A DNA stretch of 25,004 nt from NCBI GenBank assembly GCA_023437365.1, contig JAEZGK010000034.1:1-25004 (forward strand), given 5' to 3'. The notes beneath the pieces were generated by a model. That model worked only from the letters and a program-made list of their open reading frames with translations. It had not been told where the DNA came from and ran no database searches. This document shows positions 7,516 through 16,298 of the stretch, piece after piece; the stretch's first letter is position 1; each line of letters opens with the position of its first letter. The translations under genes were made by a program, and so were the position numbers. Source of the DNA: Bacillota bacterium. Its GTDB lineage: Bacteria; Bacillota; Clostridia; Lachnospirales; Lachnospiraceae.

Positions 7516-9501
7516 ATGAGTAAAAAACCGTATTATATTACGACCGCGATAGCATACACCTCAGGAAAACCCCATATCGGCAATACCTATGAGATCGTGC
7601 TTGCGGATAGCATCGCACGCTTTAAGAGATTAGAAGGGTACGATGTGTTTTTCCAGACTGGGACAGATGAGCATGGTCAGAAAATTGAAGAAAAGGCAGC
7701 AGCTGCAGGGGTGACTCCAAAGGAATTTGTAGATGGTGTCGCAGCTTTAATCAGGGACATCTGGGATCTGATGAACTGCTCCTACGATAAGTTTATCCGT
7801 ACTACGGATGCAGAGCATGAGAAGCAGATTCAGAAGATATTCCGCAAATTATATGAAAAAGGGGATATCTACAAGGGACATTATGAGGGTATGTACTGTA
7901 CTCCCTGTGAATCCTTCTTCACTTCCTCCCAGCTGGTAAATGGCAAATGCCCCGACTGTGGCAGAGAGGTTCAACCGGCAAAGGAGGAAGCATATTTCCT
8001 TAAGCTCAGTAAATATGCGGACCGCTTGATTGAGCATATCAATACCCATCCGGAATTCATTCAACCGGAATCCAGAAAAAATGAGATGATGAATAACTTC
8101 CTTCTACCTGGACTTCAGGATCTATGCGTATCCCGTACCTCCTTCAAATGGGGTATTCCGGTAGACTTTGATAACAAGCATGTGGTTTATGTATGGCTGG
8201 ATGCACTTAGCAATTACATCACCGGTATCGGTTATGATGCCGATGGCAACAGTACCGAGCAATTCAGTAAATACTGGCCAGCCGATCTGCATCTGATCGG
8301 AAAGGACATTATACGATTCCATACCATCTATTGGCCGATTATCCTGATGGCGCTGGAGGTAGAGCTTCCAAAGCAGGTATTCGGTCATCCCTGGCTGCTG
8401 CAGGGAAGTGCTGCGGATAAGATGAGTAAATCCAAAGGAAACGTTATCTATGCCGATGATCTGGTAAAGCTTTTCGGAGTGGATGCGGTAAGGTATTTCG
8501 TACTGCATGAAATGCCCTTTGATAATGATGGTGTCATCTCCTGGGAGCTTCTTGTGGAAAGAATTAATTCCGATCTGGCCAATACACTGGGCAACCTGGT
8601 GAATCGAACCATCTCCATGTCCAACAAGTATTTCGGCGGTATCGTGAAGAATGGCAAGGTTACAGAACCGGTAGATGAAGAACTGAAGGCTCTGGCGCTG
8701 GAAACCCCGAAGAAGGTCATTGCTAAGATGGAGCAGCTTCGCGTCGCGGATGCGATCAGCGAGATTTTCACCCTGTTCAAACGTTGTAATAAATATATTG
8801 ATGAGACAATGCCCTGGGTACTGGCAAAGGAAGAGGAAAAGAAGGCGCGTCTGGAGACCGTTCTCTATAATCTTGTTGAGAGTATCTGCATTGGTGCGAG
8901 CCTGCTCGAATCCTTTATGCCGGAGACAGCGGCTAAGATTATGGCTCAGTTGAATACAGAAACCAGAACCATAGAGGAACTGAACAGCTACGGACTTTAT
9001 CCTCAGAGTAATAAAGTGACTGAGACACCGGAGATTTTATTTGCAAGACTGGATCTGAAGGAGGTACTTGAAAAAGTGGAAGCAGCGAAAGAAACATCAT
9101 CAGTGAAAGAGGTAGAAGCATCCGCGGAGACTTTGGAAGAGAAGAAGGCAGATGTGATTGACATTGAAGCTAAGCCGGAGATCACCTATGACGATTTTGC
9201 GAAGCTTCAATTCCAGATCGGTGAAATTATTGCCTGCGAAGAAGTGAAGAAATCCAAGAAATTATTATGCTCCCAGGTAAAGATCGGTTCGCAGATAAAG
9301 CAGATCGTATCTGGTATTAAAGCACATTACACACCGGAGCAGATGGTCGGCAAGAAGGTTATGGTTGTCGTAAATCTCAAGCCTGCAACACTGGCAGGCA
9401 TGCTGTCCGAGGGAATGCTGCTCTGTGCAGAGGACGCAGAAGGTAATCTTGCTCTGATGGTTCCGGAGAAGCCGATGCCGGCCGGAGCAGAGATACAGTA
9501 A
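7516..9501 (+). CDS. metG: Methionyl-tRNA synthetase with C-terminal tRNA-binding domain
   Basis: This 661-residue class I enzyme attaches methionine to tRNA-Met in the cytoplasm. The HIGH motif is in KPHIGNTYE near residue 18. A single zinc knuckle uses Cys128, Cys131, Cys145 and Cys148 (CTPC and CPDC), and KMSKS lies at 302-306. The anticodon-binding helical domain covers about 340-505. A charged, Glu-rich linker (about 515-555) leads to a Trbp111/EMAP-II-like tRNA-binding OB domain (about 556-661, FAKLQFQIGEIIACEEV, LKPATLAGMLSEGML), which usually mediates dimerisation. The start at 7516 has AAAGGA ten bases upstream. Expression is controlled by the T-box leader. Length and motif set are normal, with no sign of damage. 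Confidence 0.98.
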   Translation: MSKKPYYITTAIAYTSGKPHIGNTYEIVLADSIARFKRLEGYDVFFQTGTDEHGQKIEEKAAAAGVTPKEFVDGVAALIRDIWDLMNCSYDKFIRTTDAEHEKQIQKIFRKLYEKGDIYKGHYEGMYCTPCESFFTSSQLVNGKCPDCGREVQPAKEEAYFLKLSKYADRLIEHINTHPEFIQPESRKNEMMNNFLLPGLQDLCVSRTSFKWGIPVDFDNKHVVYVWLDALSNYITGIGYDADGNSTEQFSKYWPADLHLIGKDIIRFHTIYWPIILMALEVELPKQVFGHPWLLQGSAADKMSKSKGNVIYADDLVKLFGVDAVRYFVLHEMPFDNDGVISWELLVERINSDLANTLGNLVNRTISMSNKYFGGIVKNGKVTEPVDEELKALALETPKKVIAKMEQLRVADAISEIFTLFKRCNKYIDETMPWVLAKEEEKKARLETVLYNLVESICIGASLLESFMPETAAKIMAQLNTETRTIEELNSYGLYPQSNKVTETPEILFARLDLKEVLEKVEAAKETSSVKEVEASAETLEEKKADVIDIEAKPEITYDDFAKLQFQIGEIIACEEVKKSKKLLCSQVKIGSQIKQIVSGIKAHYTPEQMVGKKVMVVVNLKPATLAGMLSEGMLLCAEDAEGNLALMVPEKPMPAGAEIQ

Positions 9502-9520
9502 GAGCCTAAAGAGGCGAAAA

Positions 9521-9569
9521 GCGTCATAAAGCGTCATAAAAGAGTCATAAAAGAGTCATAGAGAGTCAT
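9521..9569 (+). repeat. Short tandem repeat after metG, about five 10-11-bp units
   Basis: Five consecutive units share GTCATAAA or GTCATAGA: GCGTCATAAA twice, then AGAGTCATAA-type units twice, then GAGAGTCATC. The array starts 20 bases past the metG stop and ends ten bases before the foldback element. Confidence 0.75.
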
Positions 9570-9578
9570 CCTAGATAC

Positions 9579-9808
9579 GGTGAGCTGGTAGGCTTATTCT
9601 ATTTTACTTTCCAGTTATATCTTTTGAGAAATACTAACTTTCTTGTCGGAACTGAGTTCATTCCGTCGGTGTGGAGCGACTTCCATGTCGCCCACACCTA
9701 AATCGTCCTTCCATGGACGATTTCCGGAATTACAGCTCCGATCAGAAAGTAAGTATTTCTAACAAAAGTTATAAAGTCAGTAAAATAGATTAATCCTGCC
9801 AGCTCACC
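9579..9808. repeat. 230-bp foldback (long inverted repeat) element with two inner hairpins
   Basis: The element starts GGTGAGCTGG and ends CCAGCTCACC, a perfect 10-bp terminal inverted repeat. Arms of about 85 bp (9579-9665 and 9725-9808) are complementary over most of their length. The centre holds two further hairpins. Hairpin A pairs 9668-9680 with 9687-9698 (one bulged A). Hairpin B pairs 9700-9708 with 9715-9723 (nine perfect pairs). Both have the same six-base loop, TTCCAT. No coding region is present. It lies between convergent genes, so it could act as a bidirectional terminator, a MITE-like non-autonomous element, or a structured RNA. No clear target-site duplication is visible. Confidence 0.85.
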
Positions 9809-9906
9809 TGTTCAATTATGTAGGATATGAAATACGTTAGATTCTTTTCTCCTACCGGACAGGGATTCTACGATTTTGGTTGGTTATATATTTTCCCTAC
9901 TTTGTT

Positions 9907-10080
9907 CTGATAGGAAGCTTATCTGCATTGCTCAGATAGGAAGCTTATCTGCATTGCTCAGATAGGAAGCTTATCTGCATTGCTCTGATAGGAAGCTTAT
10001 CTGCATTGCTCTGATAGGAAGCTTATCTGCATTGTTCTGATAGGAAGCTTATCTGCATTGCTCTGATAGGAACTATCTCT
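9907..10080. repeat. 26-bp tandem repeat array, six copies plus a degenerate seventh
   Basis: Units begin at 9907, 9933, 9959, 9985, 10011 and 10037, with a diverged partial unit at 10063. The unit is CTGATAGGAAGCTTATCTGC followed by ATTGCT, varying at only a few positions (CTG or CAG, GCT or GTT). Each contains a near-palindrome, GATA-GG-AAGCTTATC. There is no spacer between units, so this is not CRISPR. It lies just downstream of the DUF885 stop (10111, minus strand) and may fall in that gene's 3' UTR. The 98 bases between this array and the foldback element show nothing recognisable. Confidence 0.92.
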
Positions 10081-10110
10081 GATTCATTATGACAAGAAAT
10101 TTCTCCTGCT

Positions 10111-11883
10111 TTAGTTCGTAATGAGCTTTTCCTCCAGCCAGGCATCGAGATGCTCGTTGATGATTCCGAATTGTGCCGGGCCGATATCAAGGAGGAATTT
10201 ATGAAAGTCCTTCTCATTGAATTTGGCACCTAAGGTCTCACGGGCCTTCTCCTTCAATTCTGTGATTTCCAGATAACCGATGGCATAGGGAAGATAGATC
10301 CCCGGCTCTTCAAGAAGGGTATGATAGATCCGCGAGGCAGTCTTGGTATCCCCTATAAAGTTTTTAACATATTTGACCGTCTCCTTTTCTGTCCAGCCCT
10401 CATAATGGATACCAATATCCGCACGGGCATACATGCTAAGGATTATGATATTATTTGCCCTCAAAAAATCTGCAAGTGCCGAGTCTATACCTGCATAGCG
10501 ATAAGAATACAACTCAACATAGGTAGCCCAGCCTTCATCATACCCGGTAAATTCGAGAATACTGCGAATCGGGTCCGGCTTACTGTTTCTGAAGTAGACG
10601 CATTGATACAGATGTCCGGGATAGCCCTCATGGGCTACGGTGGTATAGATATAGGACAGGGTGTTCTTATCTTTTCCATTGATGTAGATATCATTATCCT
10701 GAAAATCATCAATTGGCGGAACCAGATACATGGCAGGGCTTAAGTATTCTGAAAGGGAAGCAGGGACATATTTGATATTGCATTCCACAGGAACAGCTTC
10801 CGGAAAATCCTTTCTGATATCCTCCTTTAGGTCAGTTAAGATCTTTTCGGGATCGGTAATCGGGAAGGAAGAGAATTTCATATAACGCTCCATTAAGGTG
10901 GGCTTTGCGATGGACAATGCGGTTATGTCACCGATACCCTTTGCTATTGCGTTGTCCAGGGCATTCATCATTTCCGACATGCTTTTATCTGAGCCGGTCT
11001 TTGACTTTACCAGACATTGATAGTAAGACTGTCCCTCTGGGTAATAATATAGCCCCAGTTCATTCGTCCCTGTACCGAGAAGCTCCTTCAAAGCATTACT
11101 CAGCAGCTGATAGGCGGGAATGACATATTCTGTGACAGCTTTGGCGTTTCTGGCTTCATAATCAAGAATTTCATCTTTGGTCAAGCCCTGGTATCCAAGA
11201 ATTTTCTCATTAAAATACTGTATCAGAAAGTTGTTTTCCGGATCCTCTATAAAGGCATCACACTGTTCTATAATTCTTTTTGCAACGGCATCACTCATGA
11301 AGAGTCCCTGTTTGGATTTCTCCCGTTCAAATTGTGCGATATCCTTAAAGTAATCATATACACAGGGCAGAAGCTTCAGATAAGCTTCAATGTCATCCCT
11401 GCCATAAAAGCTGTATTCCGCCAGCAGGATAGGCAGCTGGGCCTGAACTCCTGTGGTAGGACCCAGATTTTCATTGTAATAATTATAATTGCCGAGGGTG
11501 AGATTCGTCTCAAGATACTTTTGGACAATCTGATAGGTAAGCTGGCTCTCGGGAGTCAGTTGCCTGCAGTTCAGTGCGGATAAACGCTGTAGATAATTTT
11601 CAGACACACATAGATCCTGCTCCATTTGACGGACACTGCATTCACCGAGGGTCACCTTGGCATCGGTAATACCGTATTTCTCCGGATCTGCAAGAGAATA
11701 GTTTAAGGATATCGAGTCGGATTTTACCTCCTCAGTAAAATATTCATTCATCAGGGCCTCAAAGTTTTTCTGAAGCTTATTATGTCTGATATTACAGCCG
11801 GACAAGAGTAGTATTGAGCATAGCAGCAGACTGAGCGGGAGAATCAACAGCAGATTTGGCTTTTTATGAATTGTATGAAACAT
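10111..11883 (-). CDS. DUF885 family lipoprotein, probable zinc metallopeptidase-like protein
   Basis: The 590-residue protein has a hydrophobic signal segment with lipobox LLSGC (lipidated Cys30), so it is probably anchored outside the membrane. The DUF885 signature HEGYPGH lies at residues 418-424 and resembles the HExxH-type zinc site of M32-like peptidases. Other family motifs are the GLFMSDAVAKRIIEQC segment and YDEGWATYVELYSY about 40 residues after the signature, which supplies the likely third metal ligand region. It may cleave peptides at the cell surface, but the substrate is unknown. The start at 11883 is chosen because GGAG lies about seven bases upstream; the ATG at 11895 overlaps that site. 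A small hairpin with a GGAA loop lies in the leader at 11917-11930. Confidence 0.9.
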   Translation of the reverse strand: MFHTIHKKPNLLLILPLSLLLCSILLLSGCNIRHNKLQKNFEALMNEYFTEEVKSDSISLNYSLADPEKYGITDAKVTLGECSVRQMEQDLCVSENYLQRLSALNCRQLTPESQLTYQIVQKYLETNLTLGNYNYYNENLGPTTGVQAQLPILLAEYSFYGRDDIEAYLKLLPCVYDYFKDIAQFEREKSKQGLFMSDAVAKRIIEQCDAFIEDPENNFLIQYFNEKILGYQGLTKDEILDYEARNAKAVTEYVIPAYQLLSNALKELLGTGTNELGLYYYPEGQSYYQCLVKSKTGSDKSMSEMMNALDNAIAKGIGDITALSIAKPTLMERYMKFSSFPITDPEKILTDLKEDIRKDFPEAVPVECNIKYVPASLSEYLSPAMYLVPPIDDFQDNDIYINGKDKNTLSYIYTTVAHEGYPGHLYQCVYFRNSKPDPIRSILEFTGYDEGWATYVELYSYRYAGIDSALADFLRANNIIILSMYARADIGIHYEGWTEKETVKYVKNFIGDTKTASRIYHTLLEEPGIYLPYAIGYLEITELKEKARETLGAKFNEKDFHKFLLDIGPAQFGIINEHLDAWLEEKLITN

Positions 11884-12040
11884 CGTAATCTCCATTCTTA
11901 GGGGCAGAAAGCAAAGAACCCGGAAGGGTTACCCTAATAATATTGTTACTTATATTTATTCAGTCGATAAGTTGCTGAGAAGCAAATAAGACAAATTTCC
12001 GCTGCTTTGTAATTATAGAAATGGTTTGAGTCAGGCTGGT

Positions 12041-12067
12041 TAAGTTTTTCGACATTTCTTCCGAAAT
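12041..12067 (+). promoter_or_regulatory. Candidate sigma-28 (flagellar) promoter
   Basis: TAAG (12041-12044), a 15-base spacer and TCCGAAAT (12060-12067) resemble the flagellar consensus TAAA-N15-GCCGATAA. It lies 100 bases before the FliK-like gene and points at it. The match is partial. The rest of the 11884-12166 gap shows no other gene apart from the short frame at 12128. Confidence 0.4.
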
Positions 12068-12127
12068 ATTACGCAGAAGGATACTTATCATAAAGACCAG
12101 GAAATGATCATCTATCAAGGAGGAAGG

Positions 12128-12160
12128 ATGGTAATCCGGCAACCAATAGATAAAGGATAG
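12128..12160 (+). CDS. Possible ten-codon leader peptide before the FliK-like gene
   Basis: ATG at 12128 follows AAGGAGG (12117-12123) and encodes MVIRQPIDKG and a TAG stop. The stop ends six bases before the ATG of the large gene and is in the same frame. It could be a coupled leader peptide, or the old N-terminus of the large protein cut off by a nonsense codon. Both readings are inferences; the spacing from AAGGAGG to ATG is rather short (four bases). Confidence 0.35.
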   Translation: MVIRQPIDKG

Positions 12161-12166
12161 AATGAT

Positions 12167-15100
12167 ATGGATAAGAATATTTCATTGGATACCCAAGCCA
12201 GTAAGGTATCTTCTCAAAGCATCCCCCAAACGATTCAGGATAAAGTAATGGAAGGCTTATCAAATATAAAGCAGGGTGATATGATCAGCGGAACGGTCGT
12301 AGCTGTAGACGAGCAGGTTACGATTAATTTTAATGGGCAGCAGGTAACAGCCTCGAAGGAGGTATTGAAGAATACTGCCCCCGGTGAGGTAAAAACCTTT
12401 GAAGTCATAAAGGTAAGTAAGACAGAGATAGAGCTAAAGCTTCTGGATAAAGAAGCAACAGGCCTGAAGCAAACCTTTAAGGCGGAGCTGATACCGAATA
12501 AGGACTGGGAGACTGTGCTGAACCAGAAGGAGCAGAATGCAAGGCTGGCGGAGAAGGAACAGCTATCGAAAGAGCTGATGAGTAAACTTCAGGAAATCAG
12601 CGCTTCCTTTACGGAAAGTGACTGCGATATTCTGGAGCAGGAGGGCTTCCCGATAGAAACCATGACAATCAAGGGACTATATCAAGCCATCAGCCGTGTA
12701 AAGTTTGAACAGAGTAAGGACAACACAAGCAGAGAGACAGTGCCGGAGAAGATGACCAAGGAGGTCATCGCAGTCAGGCTGAAGGAAGAGAATCTTCCTG
12801 TTACTGACAAGAATATCAGAGAGATTAATAAGGCGTTGACCCTGAGCGATACCGCCGGTCGTATGGATGACAAAACCATGCGCTATCTGATTGATCAGGA
12901 GGTCACCCCAACGATAGAAAATATTTATAAGGCCTTTTACAGCGGCAGTAAGAAATCGGGCGAGCAGAAGCAGGAGTTAACAGAGACCGAATGGAAGGAG
13001 CTTTTGCCTCAGGTGAAAGCGGTGATAGAGGATTCCGGCTATGAAGTGAACGATGAGAATCTGCAGGATGCAAAATGGCTGATAGAGAATAAGCTTCCAC
13101 TGACTAGTAAGACCTTCACCTATAAAAAAGAACTGGATGAGATTAAAGACAGGGTGGATTCGGAGATGGTGCTTGACCGTGTTCTTGAAGGCATGAAGAA
13201 CGGTATCCTACCTAAAAACGTATCTTTGGATACCCAGGACGAAGCGGCACTGCAACAGACAATTACCGATATCCGCAGCATCAGCCTGGATGCCGTAAGC
13301 TATGCGGTACTCAAAGGAATTGAATTGACAATAAGAAAACTGGCAGTAGTCCAGAAAGAAATCAACACAGGAAAAATCAAGCCGGAGGAAGTACAGATTG
13401 CGAAGGCTTATACGGAGAAGGCACAGGCCCTAAGGTCAGATACTGATACGCCAAAAGCCGAGAAGATGAATAATGAGATATCAAGCTCTGAGAAGCTCAA
13501 TATCGGAATATCGCAGGTAAAGAATACATCTTCGGAGTCGGAAGCAATTAAGCAAAAACTCAACGAAGGATCAGCCGAGCCTGTATCGACTGAGTTAAAT
13601 AGAGAAAGGCAGCTTACAGAAGAATCAAGAACCGCAACCAAGAACATGGCCGAAGCTGTTTTGGCTGAGGAGGATACTACGGGGGCGAAAGTCGATGGGG
13701 AAGAGACAGAAACGATGTCAGCCGATAGGAGTACCTCAAAAGTCGATATATCGTATGAGAAAATATCAAAGAGTAAGATTGAGTATAATCCGGATGCATT
13801 TGTCCGGATGGAGGGCCACCAGGACGAAGTATCAGGTATTGCGAGCGGAGCTGCAGCTAACGAAAATACTACTTCAGAGAAAGCAGTTAATGACACTGAT
13901 AGTAGTGCACCTGCGGAGACAGCCGGAGAAAAGAATGCTTTCATTACGTCATCCGGAGAACCGGCTTCGGAGGACAAGGACAGTAACGAGGGAAATACAG
14001 ATGCGGATCCTCACAAGCAGTATGAAGCTGTCAGATCGCAGAGACAGCTAGAGGAAATTCGTCTTAAGATGACATTGGAGGCGGCTTCCCGTCTCGAGAA
14101 GAAAGGGATCTCCATAGAGACACAGAAGCTTGAGAAGGTTGTAGAGGAGCTGCGTAAACTAGAGAACAGTTATTATAAAAAATTGCTGGAGGAAGCAGAG
14201 GTTCCGTTAACGACAGAGGCAATAGAAACCTTAAAGGCTACCAGTCAAAGTCTGGAGCAGTTAAGAACTATTCCCATAAGCGCGATTGGAACGACACTGT
14301 CAGAACGTGGGACACAGACGATTCCCAGTCTGTTGACAGAGGGGCTGAAGCTGCAGTCAGAGTATACGAAAGCAGGTACTGCTTATGAGACATTGATGAC
14401 TGTGCCAAATGCGGAATATGGAGATTCCCTCCGAAAGGCTTTTTCGAATATGGTTTCGTTGCTTGGCGAGATGAATATAGAGAATACGGAACAAAATCAG
14501 CGGGCAATACGTATTCTTGGCTACAATCAGATGGATATTACAACAGAAAACATCGAACAGGTGAAGGTATATGACAGTGAGGTAACAGCCCTGATTAAAA
14601 ATCTTCATCCGGCCGTAACCGTCAGAATGATTAAAGAAGGCTTTAATCCGATGAATATGTCGATTTCCGAGTTAAATGATAAGATTGATGCGATAAAAGA
14701 GGAGCAGGGAATAACCTCGGAGGAGAAATTCAGTACCTATCTTCATAAGCTTGAGAAGGAGGAGGGAATTACCCCGGAGGAGCGGAAAGCTTATATCGGT
14801 ATCTACAGACTTCTCTATAATGTAGAGAAGTCGGACGGAGCAGCACTAGGTTCTGTCATCAAGGCAGACCGGGAGGTTACCTTGAGCAATCTGCTGACGG
14901 CGGTTCAGACAGGTAAAAAGGGTCGATTAAATGCAATTGTTGACGATGAATTCGGTACACTGACGCAGATGACCCGGAATAAAGAAAGCATTGCTGAGCA
15001 ATTAAGTGGTTTTATGAAGGGCACCTCCGAACAGAAGCCGATACGGGAAATGATCCTTCAGAAGGAAACCCAGATAGAAGAGCAAACCAGATATCTGAAT

Positions 15101-16168
15101 CGGATACTCAAACAGATTACCGAGGAGCTGTCGCCGGAGAAATTATCTCAATTGGTTCAGGAGAACTCACAGACGAGTACCACCGGCAACACCGATATGG
15201 TCGGAAGCACTGCTACAGCAGGAAACATCAGTGACATCTGGAAGCTGCTTAAGGATGTACCTGCAGAACAGCTTTTACAGAAGCTTCAACAGGAGACTGG
15301 AAAAGATACGGAAGCGGATGAGCTTCATTCACAGAAGGTACAGCAGCTCCGTGAGCTTTGCGGGAAAGCGGAGCAGTCCATTCGTTTCCTAAATGATTTC
15401 CAGATGAGCTCCACACCACAGAATATCACACTGGCCAATTATATTCTGACCAATGGAGCATCACCGATTGTCAGACTAATAAAAAGGCAAAATGAAAACG
15501 ATAATGAAAATTTGACAGACAGTATTAAGAATTTTACGGATTTATCCGATACTATTAACGATAAGTCTTCTATGAACGAAGCCTATGAGACATTGGAAGA
15601 GAAGGCAAGGCTGATGCTTGAGAGTGCATGCTCTGAAGAGACCTTGGACAGTCGAAGACTGACAGAGCTTAGAAGTACAGCAGTACAGATGTCTTTCTTA
15701 AGGACAATGGCTGCCAGGGAATTCTATCAGATTCCGATCCAAACCTCTAAGGGGATCACAAACATCAATTTGACAATCCTTCGAGGAGGCGAATCGGGAG
15801 GAAGAGTATCGGCAACAGTTCATTCGGAACAGCTGGGTGAAGTCAAGGCGGACTTCTCTTTAAAGCAGCAGATGCTGAAAGGCTTTATCAGCTGCGACAG
15901 CCGGAGCGGTATGGAGAAGCTTCAGGCAAACACCGGTGAGATAGAAAAGACGGCAAAGGATAATGACTTAATTCTAAAGCAATTAGATTTTGGTTTATCA
16001 CAAAGGGACAATAGCACCTATCAATATCAGAATCCGCAAAACGGACAGCCAAATCCAGAGATGGATCATCAGGGAGAGCGTTTGCTGTACCGGATTGCTA
16101 AGGCCGTCGTACAGACTGTACGGCTGGCCGAGGACAGTGATGAGGAGGATACTCTTGCTGTCTCATGA
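12167..16168 (+). CDS. Giant FliK-like flagellar protein (DUF6240-like), 1333 residues
   Basis: The N-terminus (about 33-95, KQGDMISGTVVAVDEQVTI) looks like a small OB/S1-like beta domain. A long helical region repeats a motif of the form hydrophobic-P-hydrophobic-T-x-x-N-I, for example NLPVTDKNIREI near 208, EVTPTIENI near 245, EVPLTTEAI near 678 and QMDITTENI near 788. An acidic Ser/Glu/Thr-rich region (about 415-620) interrupts it. The C-terminus (about 1185-1275, with GRVSATV and QLGEVKADF, then a helical end) resembles the Flg_hook domain of FliK. FliK sets hook length and switches export specificity. Its position before flagellin and fliS supports a flagellar job, but the protein is two to three times larger than usual FliK. 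No membrane segment or signal peptide is seen. The start at 12167 has AAAGGA nine bases upstream. I recall DUF6240 for such proteins, unverified. Confidence 0.78.
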   Translation: MDKNISLDTQASKVSSQSIPQTIQDKVMEGLSNIKQGDMISGTVVAVDEQVTINFNGQQVTASKEVLKNTAPGEVKTFEVIKVSKTEIELKLLDKEATGLKQTFKAELIPNKDWETVLNQKEQNARLAEKEQLSKELMSKLQEISASFTESDCDILEQEGFPIETMTIKGLYQAISRVKFEQSKDNTSRETVPEKMTKEVIAVRLKEENLPVTDKNIREINKALTLSDTAGRMDDKTMRYLIDQEVTPTIENIYKAFYSGSKKSGEQKQELTETEWKELLPQVKAVIEDSGYEVNDENLQDAKWLIENKLPLTSKTFTYKKELDEIKDRVDSEMVLDRVLEGMKNGILPKNVSLDTQDEAALQQTITDIRSISLDAVSYAVLKGIELTIRKLAVVQKEINTGKIKPEEVQIAKAYTEKAQALRSDTDTPKAEKMNNEISSSEKLNIGISQVKNTSSESEAIKQKLNEGSAEPVSTELNRERQLTEESRTATKNMAEAVLAEEDTTGAKVDGEETETMSADRSTSKVDISYEKISKSKIEYNPDAFVRMEGHQDEVSGIASGAAANENTTSEKAVNDTDSSAPAETAGEKNAFITSSGEPASEDKDSNEGNTDADPHKQYEAVRSQRQLEEIRLKMTLEAASRLEKKGISIETQKLEKVVEELRKLENSYYKKLLEEAEVPLTTEAIETLKATSQSLEQLRTIPISAIGTTLSERGTQTIPSLLTEGLKLQSEYTKAGTAYETLMTVPNAEYGDSLRKAFSNMVSLLGEMNIENTEQNQRAIRILGYNQMDITTENIEQVKVYDSEVTALIKNLHPAVTVRMIKEGFNPMNMSISELNDKIDAIKEEQGITSEEKFSTYLHKLEKEEGITPEERKAYIGIYRLLYNVEKSDGAALGSVIKADREVTLSNLLTAVQTGKKGRLNAIVDDEFGTLTQMTRNKESIAEQLSGFMKGTSEQKPIREMILQKETQIEEQTRYLNRILKQITEELSPEKLSQLVQENSQTSTTGNTDMVGSTATAGNISDIWKLLKDVPAEQLLQKLQQETGKDTEADELHSQKVQQLRELCGKAEQSIRFLNDFQMSSTPQNITLANYILTNGASPIVRLIKRQNENDNENLTDSIKNFTDLSDTINDKSSMNEAYETLEEKARLMLESACSEETLDSRRLTELRSTAVQMSFLRTMAAREFYQIPIQTSKGITNINLTILRGGESGGRVSATVHSEQLGEVKADFSLKQQMLKGFISCDSRSGMEKLQANTGEIEKTAKDNDLILKQLDFGLSQRDNSTYQYQNPQNGQPNPEMDHQGERLLYRIAKAVVQTVRLAEDSDEEDTLAVS

Positions 16169-16206
16169 AACTGAACTATTTCGGCCACACGGAGGTTGCT
16201 GAACTA

Positions 16207-16234
16207 TAGACAAAATCTATACAAAGAATAATAT
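16207..16234 (+). promoter_or_regulatory. Weak candidate promoter of flagellin
   Basis: TAGACA (16207-16212), a 16-base spacer and TAATAT (16229-16234) resemble sigma-A boxes about 65 bases before the flagellin start. No clear sigma-28 site is found in this 130-base gap, which is unexpected for flagellin. Read-through from the upstream gene is the alternative. Confidence 0.3.
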
Positions 16235-16298
16235 CGTGCGAACCATCATTTCACGGAGGGGGATGGAGCCGGAACAGAAAGGGTTTAGGTGATAAGGA

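Noticed and set aside
9660..9730. tRNA-like fold in the centre of the foldback element
   Set aside because: Two hairpins on a long stem resemble a cloverleaf, but the loops are not tRNA loops and the conserved T-arm and D-arm bases are absent.
9907..10080. CRISPR array
   Set aside because: The 26-bp units abut each other with no unique spacers and no cas genes are present.
13408..13977. 189-codon frame antisense to the FliK-like gene
   Set aside because: It is a shadow of the Ser/Glu-rich coding region, with a low-complexity Ser/Val/Ala product and no ribosome site.
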